A stretch of DNA of 33,376 bases, taken from the NCBI GenBank assembly GCA_934101795.1, contig CAKORY010000011.1, positions 1 to 33,376 of the forward strand, given 5' to 3'. Position 1 is the first letter of the stretch. Each line of letters starts with the position of its first letter. A program made the translations under genes and the position numbers. A model generated the notes under the pieces. That model was not told the origin of the DNA. It did no database searches and worked only from the letters and a program-made list of their open reading frames with translations. Positions 15,950-24,703 of this stretch are shown here, piece by piece. The stretch comes from an uncultured Bacilli bacterium. Its GTDB lineage: Bacteria; Bacillota_I; Bacilli_A; RF39; UBA660.

Positions 15950-17049
15950 TCTTCTAAGAAATCCTTTAATTTTTTAGCACGAGATGGATGTCTTAGTTTT
16001 CTTAATGCTTTAGCTTCAATTTGTCTTATACGTTCTCTGGTTACATTAAACTTTTTACCAACTTCTTCAAGAGTATGGCACGTTCCATCAAGTAAACCAA
16101 ATCTAAGTTCTAAAACTTCTTGTTCTCTGGCTTGAAGTGACATTAAAACTTCTTTAATTTCTTCTTTTAATATTTCATTTTCTGTATATTCTTCCGGAGA
16201 TAAACTAGATTCATCTTTTAGAAAATCACCTAAATGTGAATCATCTTCTTCACCAATCGGAGTTTCTAAAGATACTGGTTCTTGACTAATTTTTAAAACC
16301 TCACGAACTTTATCTACACCAACACCCATTTTTTTAGCAATTTCTTCTTCACTAGGTTCACGATTGAGTTCTAGTGTAAGTTGTCTTTGAACTCTACTCA
16401 TCTTATTAATTGTTTCAACCATATGAACTGGAACACGAATAGTTCTTGCTTGATCTGCGAGGGCTCTAGTAATTGCTTGTCTTATCCACCATGTAGCATA
16501 AGTTGAAAACTTGTAACCTTTATCATAATCAAATTTTTCAACAGCTTTCATAAGACCAATATTTCCTTCTTGAATTAAGTCTAGAAACAAAAGTCCACGA
16601 CCAACATATCTTTTAGCAATTGATACAACTAAACGTAAATTAGACTCTGCCAAAATTCTTTTAGCTTCAGGATCATCTAAAGCAACTCTTTTAGATATTT
16701 CAGCTTCTTCATCAGTTGAAAGAAGTGGAATTCTTCCTATTTCTTTTAAATACATTCTAACTGGATCATTAATATTAACATCTTTTGTAATATCTTCATC
16801 ACTAAGCATTATTTCTTCTTTTTCTTCTTCTTTAATCTTAGCTTCCCCAGTATCGCTATCAACATCAGCCTCAGCAACAACCGCAATATTATTATCAACT
16901 AATTTATTATATAAATTATCTAATGCATCATTATCAATATCTAAGCCTTTTAATTCTAAAGCTAATTCTTCATAAGTAATAAACCCTTTTAATTTACCTT
17001 TTTCTATTAAAGATTTTTCTCTTTCTTCTAAAGTTTTAATAGTTTCCAT
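15946..17049 (-). CDS. rpoD: primary sigma factor (RpoD/SigA)
   Basis: The housekeeping sigma factor, 367 residues, directing RNA polymerase to TTGACA/TATAAT promoters like those seen across this window. Visible parts: an N-terminal region 1.1-like segment, region 1.2 (DPVRMYLKEIG, near 96-106), region 2 with RLVVSIAKRY and KFSTYATWWIRQAI (the -10 recognition part), region 3 with VPVHMVETINK, and region 4 with TLEEVGKKFNVTRERIRQIE (the -35 helix-turn-helix). The ATG shares one base with the dnaG stop, the classic macromolecular-synthesis operon, and trmK follows with a 4-base overlap. Confidence 0.98.
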   Translation of the reverse strand: METIKTLEEREKSLIEKGKLKGFITYEELALELKGLDIDNDALDNLYNKLVDNNIAVVAEADVDSDTGEAKIKEEEKEEIMLSDEDITKDVNINDPVRMYLKEIGRIPLLSTDEEAEISKRVALDDPEAKRILAESNLRLVVSIAKRYVGRGLLFLDLIQEGNIGLMKAVEKFDYDKGYKFSTYATWWIRQAITRALADQARTIRVPVHMVETINKMSRVQRQLTLELNREPSEEEIAKKMGVGVDKVREVLKISQEPVSLETPIGEEDDSHLGDFLKDESSLSPEEYTENEILKEEIKEVLMSLQAREQEVLELRFGLLDGTCHTLEEVGKKFNVTRERIRQIEAKALRKLRHPSRAKKLKDFLEE

Positions 17050-18782
17050 TATTCACACTTCCTTTTTAAATCAATAAGCTTTTCAAGTAATTTTTCTTTT
17101 TCACTTTGATCAAGTTCTAGAGCAATTTTACTTTTAAGCTTTTCTATTTCTTCCTTTTTATAAATATTTAATATAGCTTTTACACACGACTCAAACTCAT
17201 CATCACTTATAGAAGTATTCCCATTTTCACTTAAAATTATTTGTAAAAGTTCGTATTCATCTTCTCTATCCATCATATACGTAGTAAAATCTGCTACATC
17301 AATACCATTATTTTCTTTAGCAAAATATTCTATTTCACTAGCTAAAACTCTTTCTATCCTTTCTTTAAAGTACCCAAGTGTATTTTTATACATATTTATA
17401 TATTTAATATCCATAAGCATATAAAAGAGTACTTTATGACTAGCCTTTTGATACTTAGATATTTTAGGTTTTATTATTTCTTCTTTTTCTTTCTTTTTCT
17501 TAGAAACGTTTCCTAAACCTTTTTTCAAAACACCTACATCAATTTGGTAGTCCTTGCTTATTTTAGATATAATTAGCTCTTTTGTCAAGTCATCTTGACT
17601 ATTTAAGCTACTAATTACTTCTTTTACATAAGTAATCATATCTTCCATATTATTTAAATTCTTATTTTTCTTCAAATATTCTATTTTAAAATCTATATAT
17701 TTAATAGCATTATTTATATTATTATCCATGGCATCTATGCCATATTTTTCTATATATTCATCTGGGTCTTTAGCCCCACTTAATCTTATTACTTTAGTAT
17801 CAAGACCACTATTTATTAATGCTTCACCATTTTTTATGGTTGCCTCTTCCCCTGCATTATCATTATCAAGCATAAGTATTACTGGAACCTTTAATCTTTT
17901 TAAAATGTCAATTTGTTCACTAGATAAAGCAACTCCCATAAGTGCCACAACATTTTTAAATCCTTTAGCACTCATCTTTATGGCATCCATATTACCTTCA
18001 ACTACAATAACACATCTTTTTTCTCTAATAAAATTTTTAGCATTATGATAATTAAATAATAAACTACTTTTTTTAAATATTTCTGTTTCCTTCGTATTTA
18101 AATACTTTGCTGTATTATCCTCACCATTAAATATTCTTCCTGTAAAACCAACAACTTCTCCTTTTAAATTCTCTATTGGTATAACAATTCTATTAATAAA
18201 TGTATCATAAATATTTGCATTAACTTTATTAATAAGCCCTAGTTTATCTAGAGTATCAATGCTCCATCCTTTTTTACTTGTTATTTTATAAAATGTATCT
18301 TTTTCATTTAAAGCAAGTCCTAATTTAAATTCTTTAATAATGGCATCAGTAATACCTCTTTTACTTAAATATTCACGAGCTTTTATACCATCTGTTGTAT
18401 TAATATTATTAACATAATACTTACTTGCAAAATCGTAAATTTCAAAGTCTTCCTTATTCTTACTATCTACATTAACATTCAAATCTTTAACATTTAAACT
18501 ATAACCAATTTTATCTGCAACAATTTTAATTGCTTCAAGAAATGAAACATTTTCATACTTCATCACAAATGTAAAAACATTTCCTCCAGTTCGACATGTA
18601 AAACAATTAAATATTTGTTTTTCTGGTGAAATAATTAAACTTGGTGAATGGTCATTATGAAATGGACAAAGGCAAACATAGTTTTTTCCTTTTTGGCTAA
18701 CATTTAGGTAGCTAGAAATAATATCAACTATATTAGCGCGACTTCTAATTTCATTTATTTCTTCATCTTTTATATAAGCCAT
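17049..18782 (-). CDS. dnaG: DNA primase
   Basis: Makes RNA primers for DNA replication. The start is the ATG at 18782 (MAYIKDEE), behind AAAGGGG. An apparent 22-codon extension upstream overlaps the promoter and is rejected. 577 residues. The N-terminal zinc domain has CPFHNDHSPS and FNCFTCRTGG (about 38-66). The catalytic core contains the TOPRIM motifs VVVEGNMDAIK and LDNDNAGEEA (about 260-320). The C-terminal helical region is the usual helicase-binding part. It is first gene of dnaG-rpoD-trmK. Confidence 0.97.
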   Translation of the reverse strand: MAYIKDEEINEIRSRANIVDIISSYLNVSQKGKNYVCLCPFHNDHSPSLIISPEKQIFNCFTCRTGGNVFTFVMKYENVSFLEAIKIVADKIGYSLNVKDLNVNVDSKNKEDFEIYDFASKYYVNNINTTDGIKAREYLSKRGITDAIIKEFKLGLALNEKDTFYKITSKKGWSIDTLDKLGLINKVNANIYDTFINRIVIPIENLKGEVVGFTGRIFNGEDNTAKYLNTKETEIFKKSSLLFNYHNAKNFIREKRCVIVVEGNMDAIKMSAKGFKNVVALMGVALSSEQIDILKRLKVPVILMLDNDNAGEEATIKNGEALINSGLDTKVIRLSGAKDPDEYIEKYGIDAMDNNINNAIKYIDFKIEYLKKNKNLNNMEDMITYVKEVISSLNSQDDLTKELIISKISKDYQIDVGVLKKGLGNVSKKKKEKEEIIKPKISKYQKASHKVLFYMLMDIKYINMYKNTLGYFKERIERVLASEIEYFAKENNGIDVADFTTYMMDREDEYELLQIILSENGNTSISDDEFESCVKAILNIYKKEEIEKLKSKIALELDQSEKEKLLEKLIDLKRKCE

Positions 18783-18819
18783 AATATTCCCCTTTATCCC
18801 CTTGTTAAAAATCGTTACT

Positions 18820-18848
18820 ATTATATCACTTTTTTTGACACATTGCAA
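18820..18848 (-). promoter_or_regulatory. promoter of dnaG-rpoD-trmK
   Basis: TTGCAA (18848-18843), 17 bases, perfect TATAAT (18825-18820) with TG one base upstream. Transcription would begin near 18813, about 30 bases before the dnaG ATG. Confidence 0.75.
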
Positions 18849-18879
18849 ACAATTTCACGCATATTTTTAATATTTTGGC

Positions 18880-18915
18880 AAAAAGAAAAAATATAGCCCA
18901 TAAATTAAGCTATAT
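18880..18915 (-). terminator. terminator after the rnf-like/Ig-like genes
   Basis: On the minus strand ATATAGC (18915-18909) pairs with GCTATAT (18897-18891), followed by a T-rich tract (18890-18880). It ends the uvrC-rnfC-rnfD-Ig unit just before the dnaG promoter. Confidence 0.7.
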
Positions 18916-18928
18916 CCCCTTGATTTTC

Positions 18929-19369
18929 TTAAATATCAAATTCAGCAGCTATATAAAGATCAGTTTTTACTTCTTTAACTATTCTATAATGGCCTTTATT
19001 TAATTTACCATAATATTTTTCCCAATTAATTTCTTGAGTATAAGTATTGTCTTTGTTATCTACAACATTTTCTCCAGTCATAACGGTAACTTCATGTTTA
19101 ATTTTAGACTCAAGTCTATACCATTTTTCATTTTTCATATAATCAATTTTAAATTCACTATTTATTAAATTTACATTTTCATCACCAGATAAATTTGTAA
19201 TAATTACTGTTGCACCCTTATTTGTAAGACTTCCCTCTTTAATTTTCATAGTAATATTTTCTGCTAAATTTAAATTCTTAATTTCTTTTGGTTTAAAACA
19301 TATAAGCAAAGCTAGTATTACTATTAATAACACCAAAACACCAAGTACAACAATAACTCTTTTTTTCAT
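18929..19369 (-). CDS. small membrane-anchored Ig-like protein
   Basis: 147 residues from the ATG at 19369, behind AAGGATG. A longer version starting 20 codons upstream overlaps the RnfD-like gene and is less likely. An N-terminal lysine-rich start and one hydrophobic segment (about 5-25) form a signal anchor. There is no clear lipobox. The outer part has the look of a bacterial Ig-like fold: ATVIITNLSG, a WYRLE strand, an INWEKYYG turn and GHYRIVKEV near the end. It occupies the place where an rnf operon would have RnfG but carries no RnfG flavin motif. Role unknown. Confidence 0.7.
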   Translation of the reverse strand: MKKRVIVVLGVLVLLIVILALLICFKPKEIKNLNLAENITMKIKEGSLTNKGATVIITNLSGDENVNLINSEFKIDYMKNEKWYRLESKIKHEVTVMTGENVVDNKDNTYTQEINWEKYYGKLNKGHYRIVKEVKTDLYIAAEFDI

Positions 19370-19394
19370 AAGCACCATCCTTACTACTAATATA

Positions 19395-20207
19395 CTATGT
19401 ATTAAATTTTTTTGCAAGTAAAATATCATAAATTATAGAAATTACCGCAGTACTTAAAACCATACCACAATAAGGATTTAAAACTTTCATAAATATAAAT
19501 CCAATTATCCCAATTAATAAACCATGAATAATCATATATTTTTTTAAAACCGGACTTTTATCTGAAATAGTGGCAATAAACAAAATAGTTAAAATAGCAT
19601 TACCATTTATTAAAAAGGTATAATCTTTAAATAAAATACTTAATATAGAAAAACTAACAAGTGCAAATATACTAATTAAATATTTATAGTTATTAGTAAA
19701 TGCCAAAACAATAGCTATAATAACACCTAAAACAATTGATGTTGATGCAATACCTCCGATATTTCTTCCCCATAAATAATCCCAGGTAGTAAATGAATAA
19801 ATACTGGTATCATCTATCAAACTATCAAACTTTCCAAAGAAAGATAAAACTAATATTACTAAAGCTACATTATAATACTTTCTAAAAAGTAGAAAGATAA
19901 ACAAAATTTCAAAATAAACAAATAAATTAATACTCAAAGGCATAAACAAAGGAATTAAAAACAAACTTAAGAAAGTTAAATCAAATCTAAATTCTTCTTT
20001 TAATATTTTATTAGTTAAAAAATAAGCTCCAACAGATAAAATAAGTAAATATACTATTTTAAACATTCCTAAAAAACTAATATAATCTTTAGAATAAAGA
20101 AGTATTCCATTTTTATAAAAACCATACAAATAAAGTGGCAATAAACATATAATATATTTTACAACATTCTTTTTTAAATCATTTTTATCATGTAAATAAA
20201 CAAACAT
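19395..20207 (-). CDS. RnfD/NqrB-like membrane protein
   Basis: An integral membrane protein of 270 residues with about nine hydrophobic segments. The C-terminal half fits the RnfD pattern: a GGIASTSIVLG segment that lines up with the flavin-attachment region (a threonine is present), then LFIATISDKSPV, which resembles the ATDP segment of the family, and a final helix ending in an aspartate. In characterised systems RnfD is part of a six-subunit ion-pumping ferredoxin:NAD oxidoreductase. Here only a C-like and a D-like subunit lie together. The gene starts one base after the RnfC-like stop. Confidence 0.7.
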   Translation of the reverse strand: MFVYLHDKNDLKKNVVKYIICLLPLYLYGFYKNGILLYSKDYISFLGMFKIVYLLILSVGAYFLTNKILKEEFRFDLTFLSLFLIPLFMPLSINLFVYFEILFIFLLFRKYYNVALVILVLSFFGKFDSLIDDTSIYSFTTWDYLWGRNIGGIASTSIVLGVIIAIVLAFTNNYKYLISIFALVSFSILSILFKDYTFLINGNAILTILFIATISDKSPVLKKYMIIHGLLIGIIGFIFMKVLNPYCGMVLSTAVISIIYDILLAKKFNT

Positions 20208-20208
20208 A

Positions 20209-21291
20209 CTACTTTAACCTTTCTCTTAAATTTATATAACATGGACAAATATAAGTACATAAACCACAATCTATACATTTCTCTTTATTTTTTAAACTTA
20301 ATGGATTTACTCCATATGGACATATACTTATACACTTACCACATCTAATACATTTACTTGTCATTATATTATTTTTTTTCATAATATTAATAGATTTTAC
20401 CTCTTCCGTAATAATAAAATTATTTATATTATCTATTTTAAAACCATTCATTAAACCATTTATAATATAATCACAAGTATCATTAATATCAATATACTTA
20501 TCCAATATATCTTTTAAAGAAGTATTTATTTTTACTCTTAAAACTTTACTTTCTTTAATAGCATCACCAGATATAGTAATAATTTTTGTAGTATTTATTT
20601 TACCATTAAATAAATTATATATTTTAATAAGTTCTGTAATACTTAAAAATAATATATTGCCCTTTAATTTTAAATATTTACCTAAGTTTTCATTATTTTC
20701 AAGTAAATATTCATCATTTACTAAACTAAGCTTTATCTCAGGATAACTACCTAGTGAGCTTAAACACTCATCAATTACAAAAGCATCTGTATTTTTTAAA
20801 ACAAGCAAATTATTACCACATTTATAAATATTAAATAATTTATCATAAAACCATAATATATCGTTAATATTTTCTTTAAGTAAAAATATTTCATTATAAA
20901 CATAAGGATTATCATTAATAGCAAATACAACTATATTATCAAATGTTTTACTACTTTTAAATTTATCAAATAAACTTTTATCTTTTTCAAGTATTTTAAG
21001 CATATTAGGTATAGTAACCTTCATTTTCATATTGTTATCTTTAAAATATTCTCTATAATCATTTTGAATAACTAAAGTATTCTTAAGTTTTCCCATGATA
21101 TTACATTTCTTAATACCTAATACTTTACCAGATACTGATGAAGATATTTTATCCGCGATAATTTGATTTTTATAAACATATTCACCATCTTTAACATAAA
21201 TATTATTCGCAGGTACATAAATATAATCGGGATTTAAAAAGTAAGTAATATTTTTATTAGGTACAATATTTTTATTCTTTGTTAGTATCAC
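20209..21291 (-). CDS. RnfC-like protein with two 4Fe-4S clusters
   Basis: 360 residues, shorter than typical RnfC (about 440). A GTG start follows AGGGAT and overlaps uvrC by 20 bases. The N-terminal 60 residues resemble the biotinyl-like hammerhead of RnfC (YVKDGEYVYKNQIIAD). The C-terminus has two clean ferredoxin motifs, CIRCGKCISICP and CIDCGLCTYICP. The middle lacks the glycine-rich NADH/FMN-binding segment expected in RnfC, and the usual ECEP-type segment reads NDNP. I infer that electron-transfer clusters are kept while the flavin/NADH site is lost or remodelled. Partner is the RnfD-like protein just downstream. Confidence 0.7.
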   Translation of the reverse strand: MILTKNKNIVPNKNITYFLNPDYIYVPANNIYVKDGEYVYKNQIIADKISSSVSGKVLGIKKCNIMGKLKNTLVIQNDYREYFKDNNMKMKVTIPNMLKILEKDKSLFDKFKSSKTFDNIVVFAINDNPYVYNEIFLLKENINDILWFYDKLFNIYKCGNNLLVLKNTDAFVIDECLSSLGSYPEIKLSLVNDEYLLENNENLGKYLKLKGNILFLSITELIKIYNLFNGKINTTKIITISGDAIKESKVLRVKINTSLKDILDKYIDINDTCDYIINGLMNGFKIDNINNFIITEEVKSINIMKKNNIMTSKCIRCGKCISICPYGVNPLSLKNKEKCIDCGLCTYICPCYINLRERLK

Positions 21292-23056
21292 TTTTATCCC
21301 TACTTTCTAAATATTTTTTTAAGTTAATTGCCACAGCTTCAGGTATTACCTCAGATAATTCTTCAACTGATGCTTCCTTCATTTTCTTAACACTACCATA
21401 TTTTTTAATAAGTTCTTTCTTTCTAACGCTACCAATACCATCAATATTATCAAGCAAACTTCCAATAGAACCTTTATCACGTAAAGTTTTATGATAGTAA
21501 ATCGTATACCTATGTACTTCATCTTGTATTCTAGTTAAATAATGAAAAACATCACTCATTCTAGGTATTTCAATTGTATTTAATGTATCACCATCCACAA
21601 GTTCATTAGTTCTATGATGATCATCTTTTCTAAGACCACATACTTTAATATTTAAATGAAGTTCATCTAAAACACTCTTGCAAGCATTTATTTGACTTAC
21701 ACCACCATCAACAAGTATTAAATCTGGCATTTCACTTTGATCAACCATACACCTGTAATACCTTCTGTAAACAACTTCTCTCATTGTATTATAATCATCA
21801 TTTTTATCTACACTTACTTTATACTTACGATACTCTTTTTTAGCTGGCTTACCATTTTTAAAAACAACCATTCCAGATACTGCATAAGTACCAAATAAAT
21901 TTGAGTTATCAAATGAATCTATTCTATTTAAAACTTCCATATTAAGAAGTTTTCTTAATTCGTCATTAGCAAGTACACTTCTCTTTTCATCATTTTTAAT
22001 AATAGTTATTTCTTGTTCTAGAGCAATTTTAGCATTTTCTTTAGCCATATTAAGTAAATTTTTCTTCTTTCCCTTTTCAGGAACTACAACTTTAGTACTT
22101 AAAATATTACTTATTATCTCTGCATTTAAATCTTTTTCCACTAAAAGTTCTTTTGGTATTTCATGTCTTTGATAAAACTTTAATATATATGAATTAACTT
22201 CGTCTAAAATATCACTTATTAAATAGAATTTATCATTATTTCCTCCGACTATTTTACCATTCCTAACAAATAGTATTTGGACAGATACAATACCTTCATC
22301 AAGATAATAAGATATTACATCTCTATTTATATAATCATGAAGTTCAACCTTTTGTTTATCAAGAACTACTTTAATATAATCAAGTTCTTTTTTTAATTCT
22401 AAAGCAGCTTCAAAATTAAGCATATTACTAAATGTATTAATCTTTTCCATTATTTTATCAATTAATATTTTATCATTACCACGTAAAAAATCTAAGATAT
22501 CTTTCTCCATTTTATCTAAAGCTTCTTTATCTACTTTTTTAGAACAATACCCTAAACACTCACCAATATGAAAGTATAAACAAACATCCTTAGGCATCCC
22601 TTCACATTTTTTCAAAGGATATAATCTATTTATTAAATTAACAATCTTTCTAGCAGCATAAGCATTTGGATAAGGTCCAAATAAAAGCTTTTTATCTTTT
22701 CTTTTAACACTTAAATATCTAGATACTTTAAGTTTTGGATAAGGTTTACTTATGTATTCAATATAAGGGTATGTTTTATCATCTTTAAGTAGTATATTAT
22801 ATTTTGGATCATATTCTTTAATTAAATTAAGTTCTAAAATAAATGCCTCTTGCTCAGTTGATGTTGTAATATAAGTAAAATCAACTACTTCACTAACCAT
22901 TTTAGCAGTCTTTCCCGTAACATTACCTTTAAAATAACTATTTACTCTTTTATACAAATCTTTAGCTTTACCAACATAAATAACAGTATTATTTATATTA
23001 CGCATTTGATATGAACCAGGTAAATGAGGAATAGTTTTTAACTTTTCTTTTAACAT
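21272..23056 (-). CDS. uvrC: excinuclease ABC subunit C
   Basis: Makes the two incisions in nucleotide excision repair with UvrA and UvrB. 594 residues, the normal length. In order: GIY-YIG nuclease (LPGSYQMRN and VIYVGKAKDLYKRV, first 90 residues), a cysteine-containing segment near 155-175, the UVR helix that binds UvrB (about 200-235), an RNase H-like second nuclease domain (FDNSNLFGTYAVSGMVVF and LILVDGGVSQ), and helix-hairpin-helix motifs near the C-terminus (IDGIGSVRKKELIKKYGS). The ATG follows AAGGAGG. The RnfC-like gene overlaps its end. Confidence 0.97.
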   Translation of the reverse strand: MLKEKLKTIPHLPGSYQMRNINNTVIYVGKAKDLYKRVNSYFKGNVTGKTAKMVSEVVDFTYITTSTEQEAFILELNLIKEYDPKYNILLKDDKTYPYIEYISKPYPKLKVSRYLSVKRKDKKLLFGPYPNAYAARKIVNLINRLYPLKKCEGMPKDVCLYFHIGECLGYCSKKVDKEALDKMEKDILDFLRGNDKILIDKIMEKINTFSNMLNFEAALELKKELDYIKVVLDKQKVELHDYINRDVISYYLDEGIVSVQILFVRNGKIVGGNNDKFYLISDILDEVNSYILKFYQRHEIPKELLVEKDLNAEIISNILSTKVVVPEKGKKKNLLNMAKENAKIALEQEITIIKNDEKRSVLANDELRKLLNMEVLNRIDSFDNSNLFGTYAVSGMVVFKNGKPAKKEYRKYKVSVDKNDDYNTMREVVYRRYYRCMVDQSEMPDLILVDGGVSQINACKSVLDELHLNIKVCGLRKDDHHRTNELVDGDTLNTIEIPRMSDVFHYLTRIQDEVHRYTIYYHKTLRDKGSIGSLLDNIDGIGSVRKKELIKKYGSVKKMKEASVEELSEVIPEAVAINLKKYLESRDKSDTNKE

Positions 23057-23132
23057 AAGTGCCTCCTTAAATATATTATACTACAATTTTTGACAATTTT
23101 ACGATATAATTAATACATGGAAGGAAATTTTT

Positions 23133-23480
23133 ATGAAATTAATTAAAACAAATAAAGAAGAAATAAAAAAATCAAAATTTATAGCTTACTTTTATGAACT
23201 TGAAACTACTGAAGATATAAAAGCCATAATAGATGAACTTAAAAAAGAACATAAAAAAGCTAAACATATTGTCTATGCCTATAAATTTAAAAATACAGCA
23301 GGAAAAACAGATGATAAAGAACCTTCTGGTACAGCAGGACTACCTTTATATAACCTTTTAGAGACAAACAATTTAAATAATAAAATGATTGTAGTTGTAA
23401 GATATTTTGGTGGCATCAAACTAGGTGCAGGGCCTTTAATGAGAGCTTATAAAAATGCCGGAGCTAGTGTAATTAACTAA
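23133..23480 (+). CDS. IMPACT/YigZ-family protein lacking the C-terminal domain
   Basis: 115 residues behind GGAAGGAAA. It covers the N-terminal UPF0029/IMPACT domain: KKSKFIAYFY, the KHIVYAYKF segment, DDKEPSGTAG and the VVVRYFGGIKLGAGPLMRAY signature. Family members are usually about 200 residues with a C-terminal ferredoxin-like domain. Here a stop follows the signature almost at once, and the next 25 bases before the convergent dam gene do not encode the missing part. It may be a natural single-domain form or a truncation. It is divergent from uvrC. Confidence 0.8.
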   Translation: MKLIKTNKEEIKKSKFIAYFYELETTEDIKAIIDELKKEHKKAKHIVYAYKFKNTAGKTDDKEPSGTAGLPLYNLLETNNLNNKMIVVVRYFGGIKLGAGPLMRAYKNAGASVIN

Positions 23481-23508
23481 CTCCATTTTTTTAAAAACCA
23501 TTCTCAGT

Positions 23509-24339
23509 TTAATAATTTGTAATAATTACTTCTTCAACTTTACCTCTTTTTTTACCATTAGCATTTATATTTCTTTTAGCTTCAATAAAATGAAAATTAT
23601 AATCTTTATAAAGTTCACTTACTAAAATAGTATTATGATTAGAAAGCATCACAAAACAATCTCTTTCATCTAATTCTTTAAATACTTTAGCAAGTCTTCT
23701 TTGTTCATCTTTATTAAACCCACCTTCAGTATAACTATTAAATGTATGAGTATCAGAATCATATGGAGGATCAAAATATATAAAATCACCTTTTTTAGCA
23801 TTTTTAACAGCATCTTCAAAATCTACAGATAATATTTCTATATCATTATAATTTAAATACCCACTTATAACTCCTAAATTTTGTCCTTCATAAGTATTTA
23901 CTTTATTTTTCTTTCCAAATGGTACATTAAATTCATTCTTACTATTAACTCTATAAAGACCATTAAAACATGCTTTATTTAAATATATAGTTCTAGCTGC
24001 TCTTTTATAATCTATCATTTTCTTAAATTTATTTTTATCTCGATCTAAATTTCTTATTTCATAATAATATTCTTCACTATGATTTGCTTCATGGTGATTA
24101 AGCTCTTTGCACATTTTATCAAACTTATCACTATCTTTAATACACATAAAAACATTCATAAGTTCCTGATTAGAATCATTTATAACAGCCTTTTTAGGTG
24201 ATAATTCAAAAAGAAGAGCTCCTCCCCCAACAAATGGCTCATAATAAGTATCAAACTCTTCTGGTGCATACATTTTAAGTTTATCAATTACTTGTCTTTT
24301 TCCCCCAGCCCATTTAACAAAAGGTTTACCTTTAATCAT
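23509..24339 (-). CDS. dam: Dam-type (D12 class) adenine-N6 DNA methyltransferase
   Basis: 276 residues with the motifs of the D12 class in order: PFVKWAGGKRQ (SAM binding, residues 6-16), YYEPFVGGGALLFEL, VINDSNQELM, a central target-recognition region, and the catalytic DPPY within DFIYFDPPYDSDT. Such enzymes methylate adenine, often in GATC, but the target cannot be read from sequence with certainty. No restriction endonuclease or mismatch-repair gene is adjacent, so it looks like an orphan methylase. The start follows GGAGGTAG and an extended -10 box. It is convergent with the YigZ-like gene. Confidence 0.93.
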   Translation of the reverse strand: MIKGKPFVKWAGGKRQVIDKLKMYAPEEFDTYYEPFVGGGALLFELSPKKAVINDSNQELMNVFMCIKDSDKFDKMCKELNHHEANHSEEYYYEIRNLDRDKNKFKKMIDYKRAARTIYLNKACFNGLYRVNSKNEFNVPFGKKNKVNTYEGQNLGVISGYLNYNDIEILSVDFEDAVKNAKKGDFIYFDPPYDSDTHTFNSYTEGGFNKDEQRRLAKVFKELDERDCFVMLSNHNTILVSELYKDYNFHFIEAKRNINANGKKRGKVEEVIITNY

Positions 24340-24375
24340 AATACTACCTCCGATATAAGATATTATATCATAATA

Positions 24376-24404
24376 AAAGACATTTTTTCTATCAAATGTC
24401 TTTA
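24376..24404. terminator. terminator after trxA, possibly bidirectional
   Basis: AAAGACATTT pairs with AAATGTCTTT around a short AT-rich loop. On the minus strand it is followed by TATTAT, ending cvpA-trxA. On the plus strand it is followed by ATTTTTA. The dam promoter lies directly to its left. Confidence 0.6.
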
Positions 24405-24411
24405 TTTTTAA

Positions 24412-24699
24412 CTAATTTATAAATTCAAGTAATTCGTTCTTAGTTTTAAATCCTATACTTTTCTTTATTTCATTACCTTTATCAAATACTATAAGGGTTG
24501 GAATACTCATAATACCATACTTATTAGATATATTTTGAAATAAATCAACATTTACTTTTAAAACATCTATAGTATCTATTTCTTCAAGTATTAAACCAAG
24601 TCTTTTACATGGTCCACACCAATCAGCATAGAAATCAACTAAAACTCTATTTTGAATTATATTATTAAAATCTTCTTCTTTTTCTAAATATTTAATCAT
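24412..24699 (-). CDS. trxA: thioredoxin-like protein
   Basis: 95 residues, slightly shorter than standard thioredoxin (about 105) but with the full fold. The redox motif WCGPC lies at residues 27-31 after FYAD, and the cis-proline loop SIPT is near residue 65. It reduces protein disulfides in the cytoplasm. It follows cvpA with four bases between the genes and a GGGTGAT ribosome site overlapping the cvpA end. Confidence 0.92.
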   Translation of the reverse strand: MIKYLEKEEDFNNIIQNRVLVDFYADWCGPCKRLGLILEEIDTIDVLKVNVDLFQNISNKYGIMSIPTLIVFDKGNEIKKSIGFKTKNELLEFIN

Positions 24700-24703
24700 T
24701 TAA

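Noticed and set aside
18783..18848. 22-codon N-terminal extension of DnaG
   Set aside because: It covers the -35/-10 boxes of the dnaG promoter and lacks similarity to primases; MAYIKDEE behind AAAGGGG is the usual DnaG start.
18929..19369. The 147-aa Ig-like protein as RnfG
   Set aside because: It lacks the RnfG flavin-attachment motif and has an Ig-like strand pattern instead.
23091..23110. TTGACA ... TATAAT as a promoter for the YigZ-like gene
   Set aside because: The two boxes are only nine bases apart, far from the usual 16-18. Only the TATAAT may be used.
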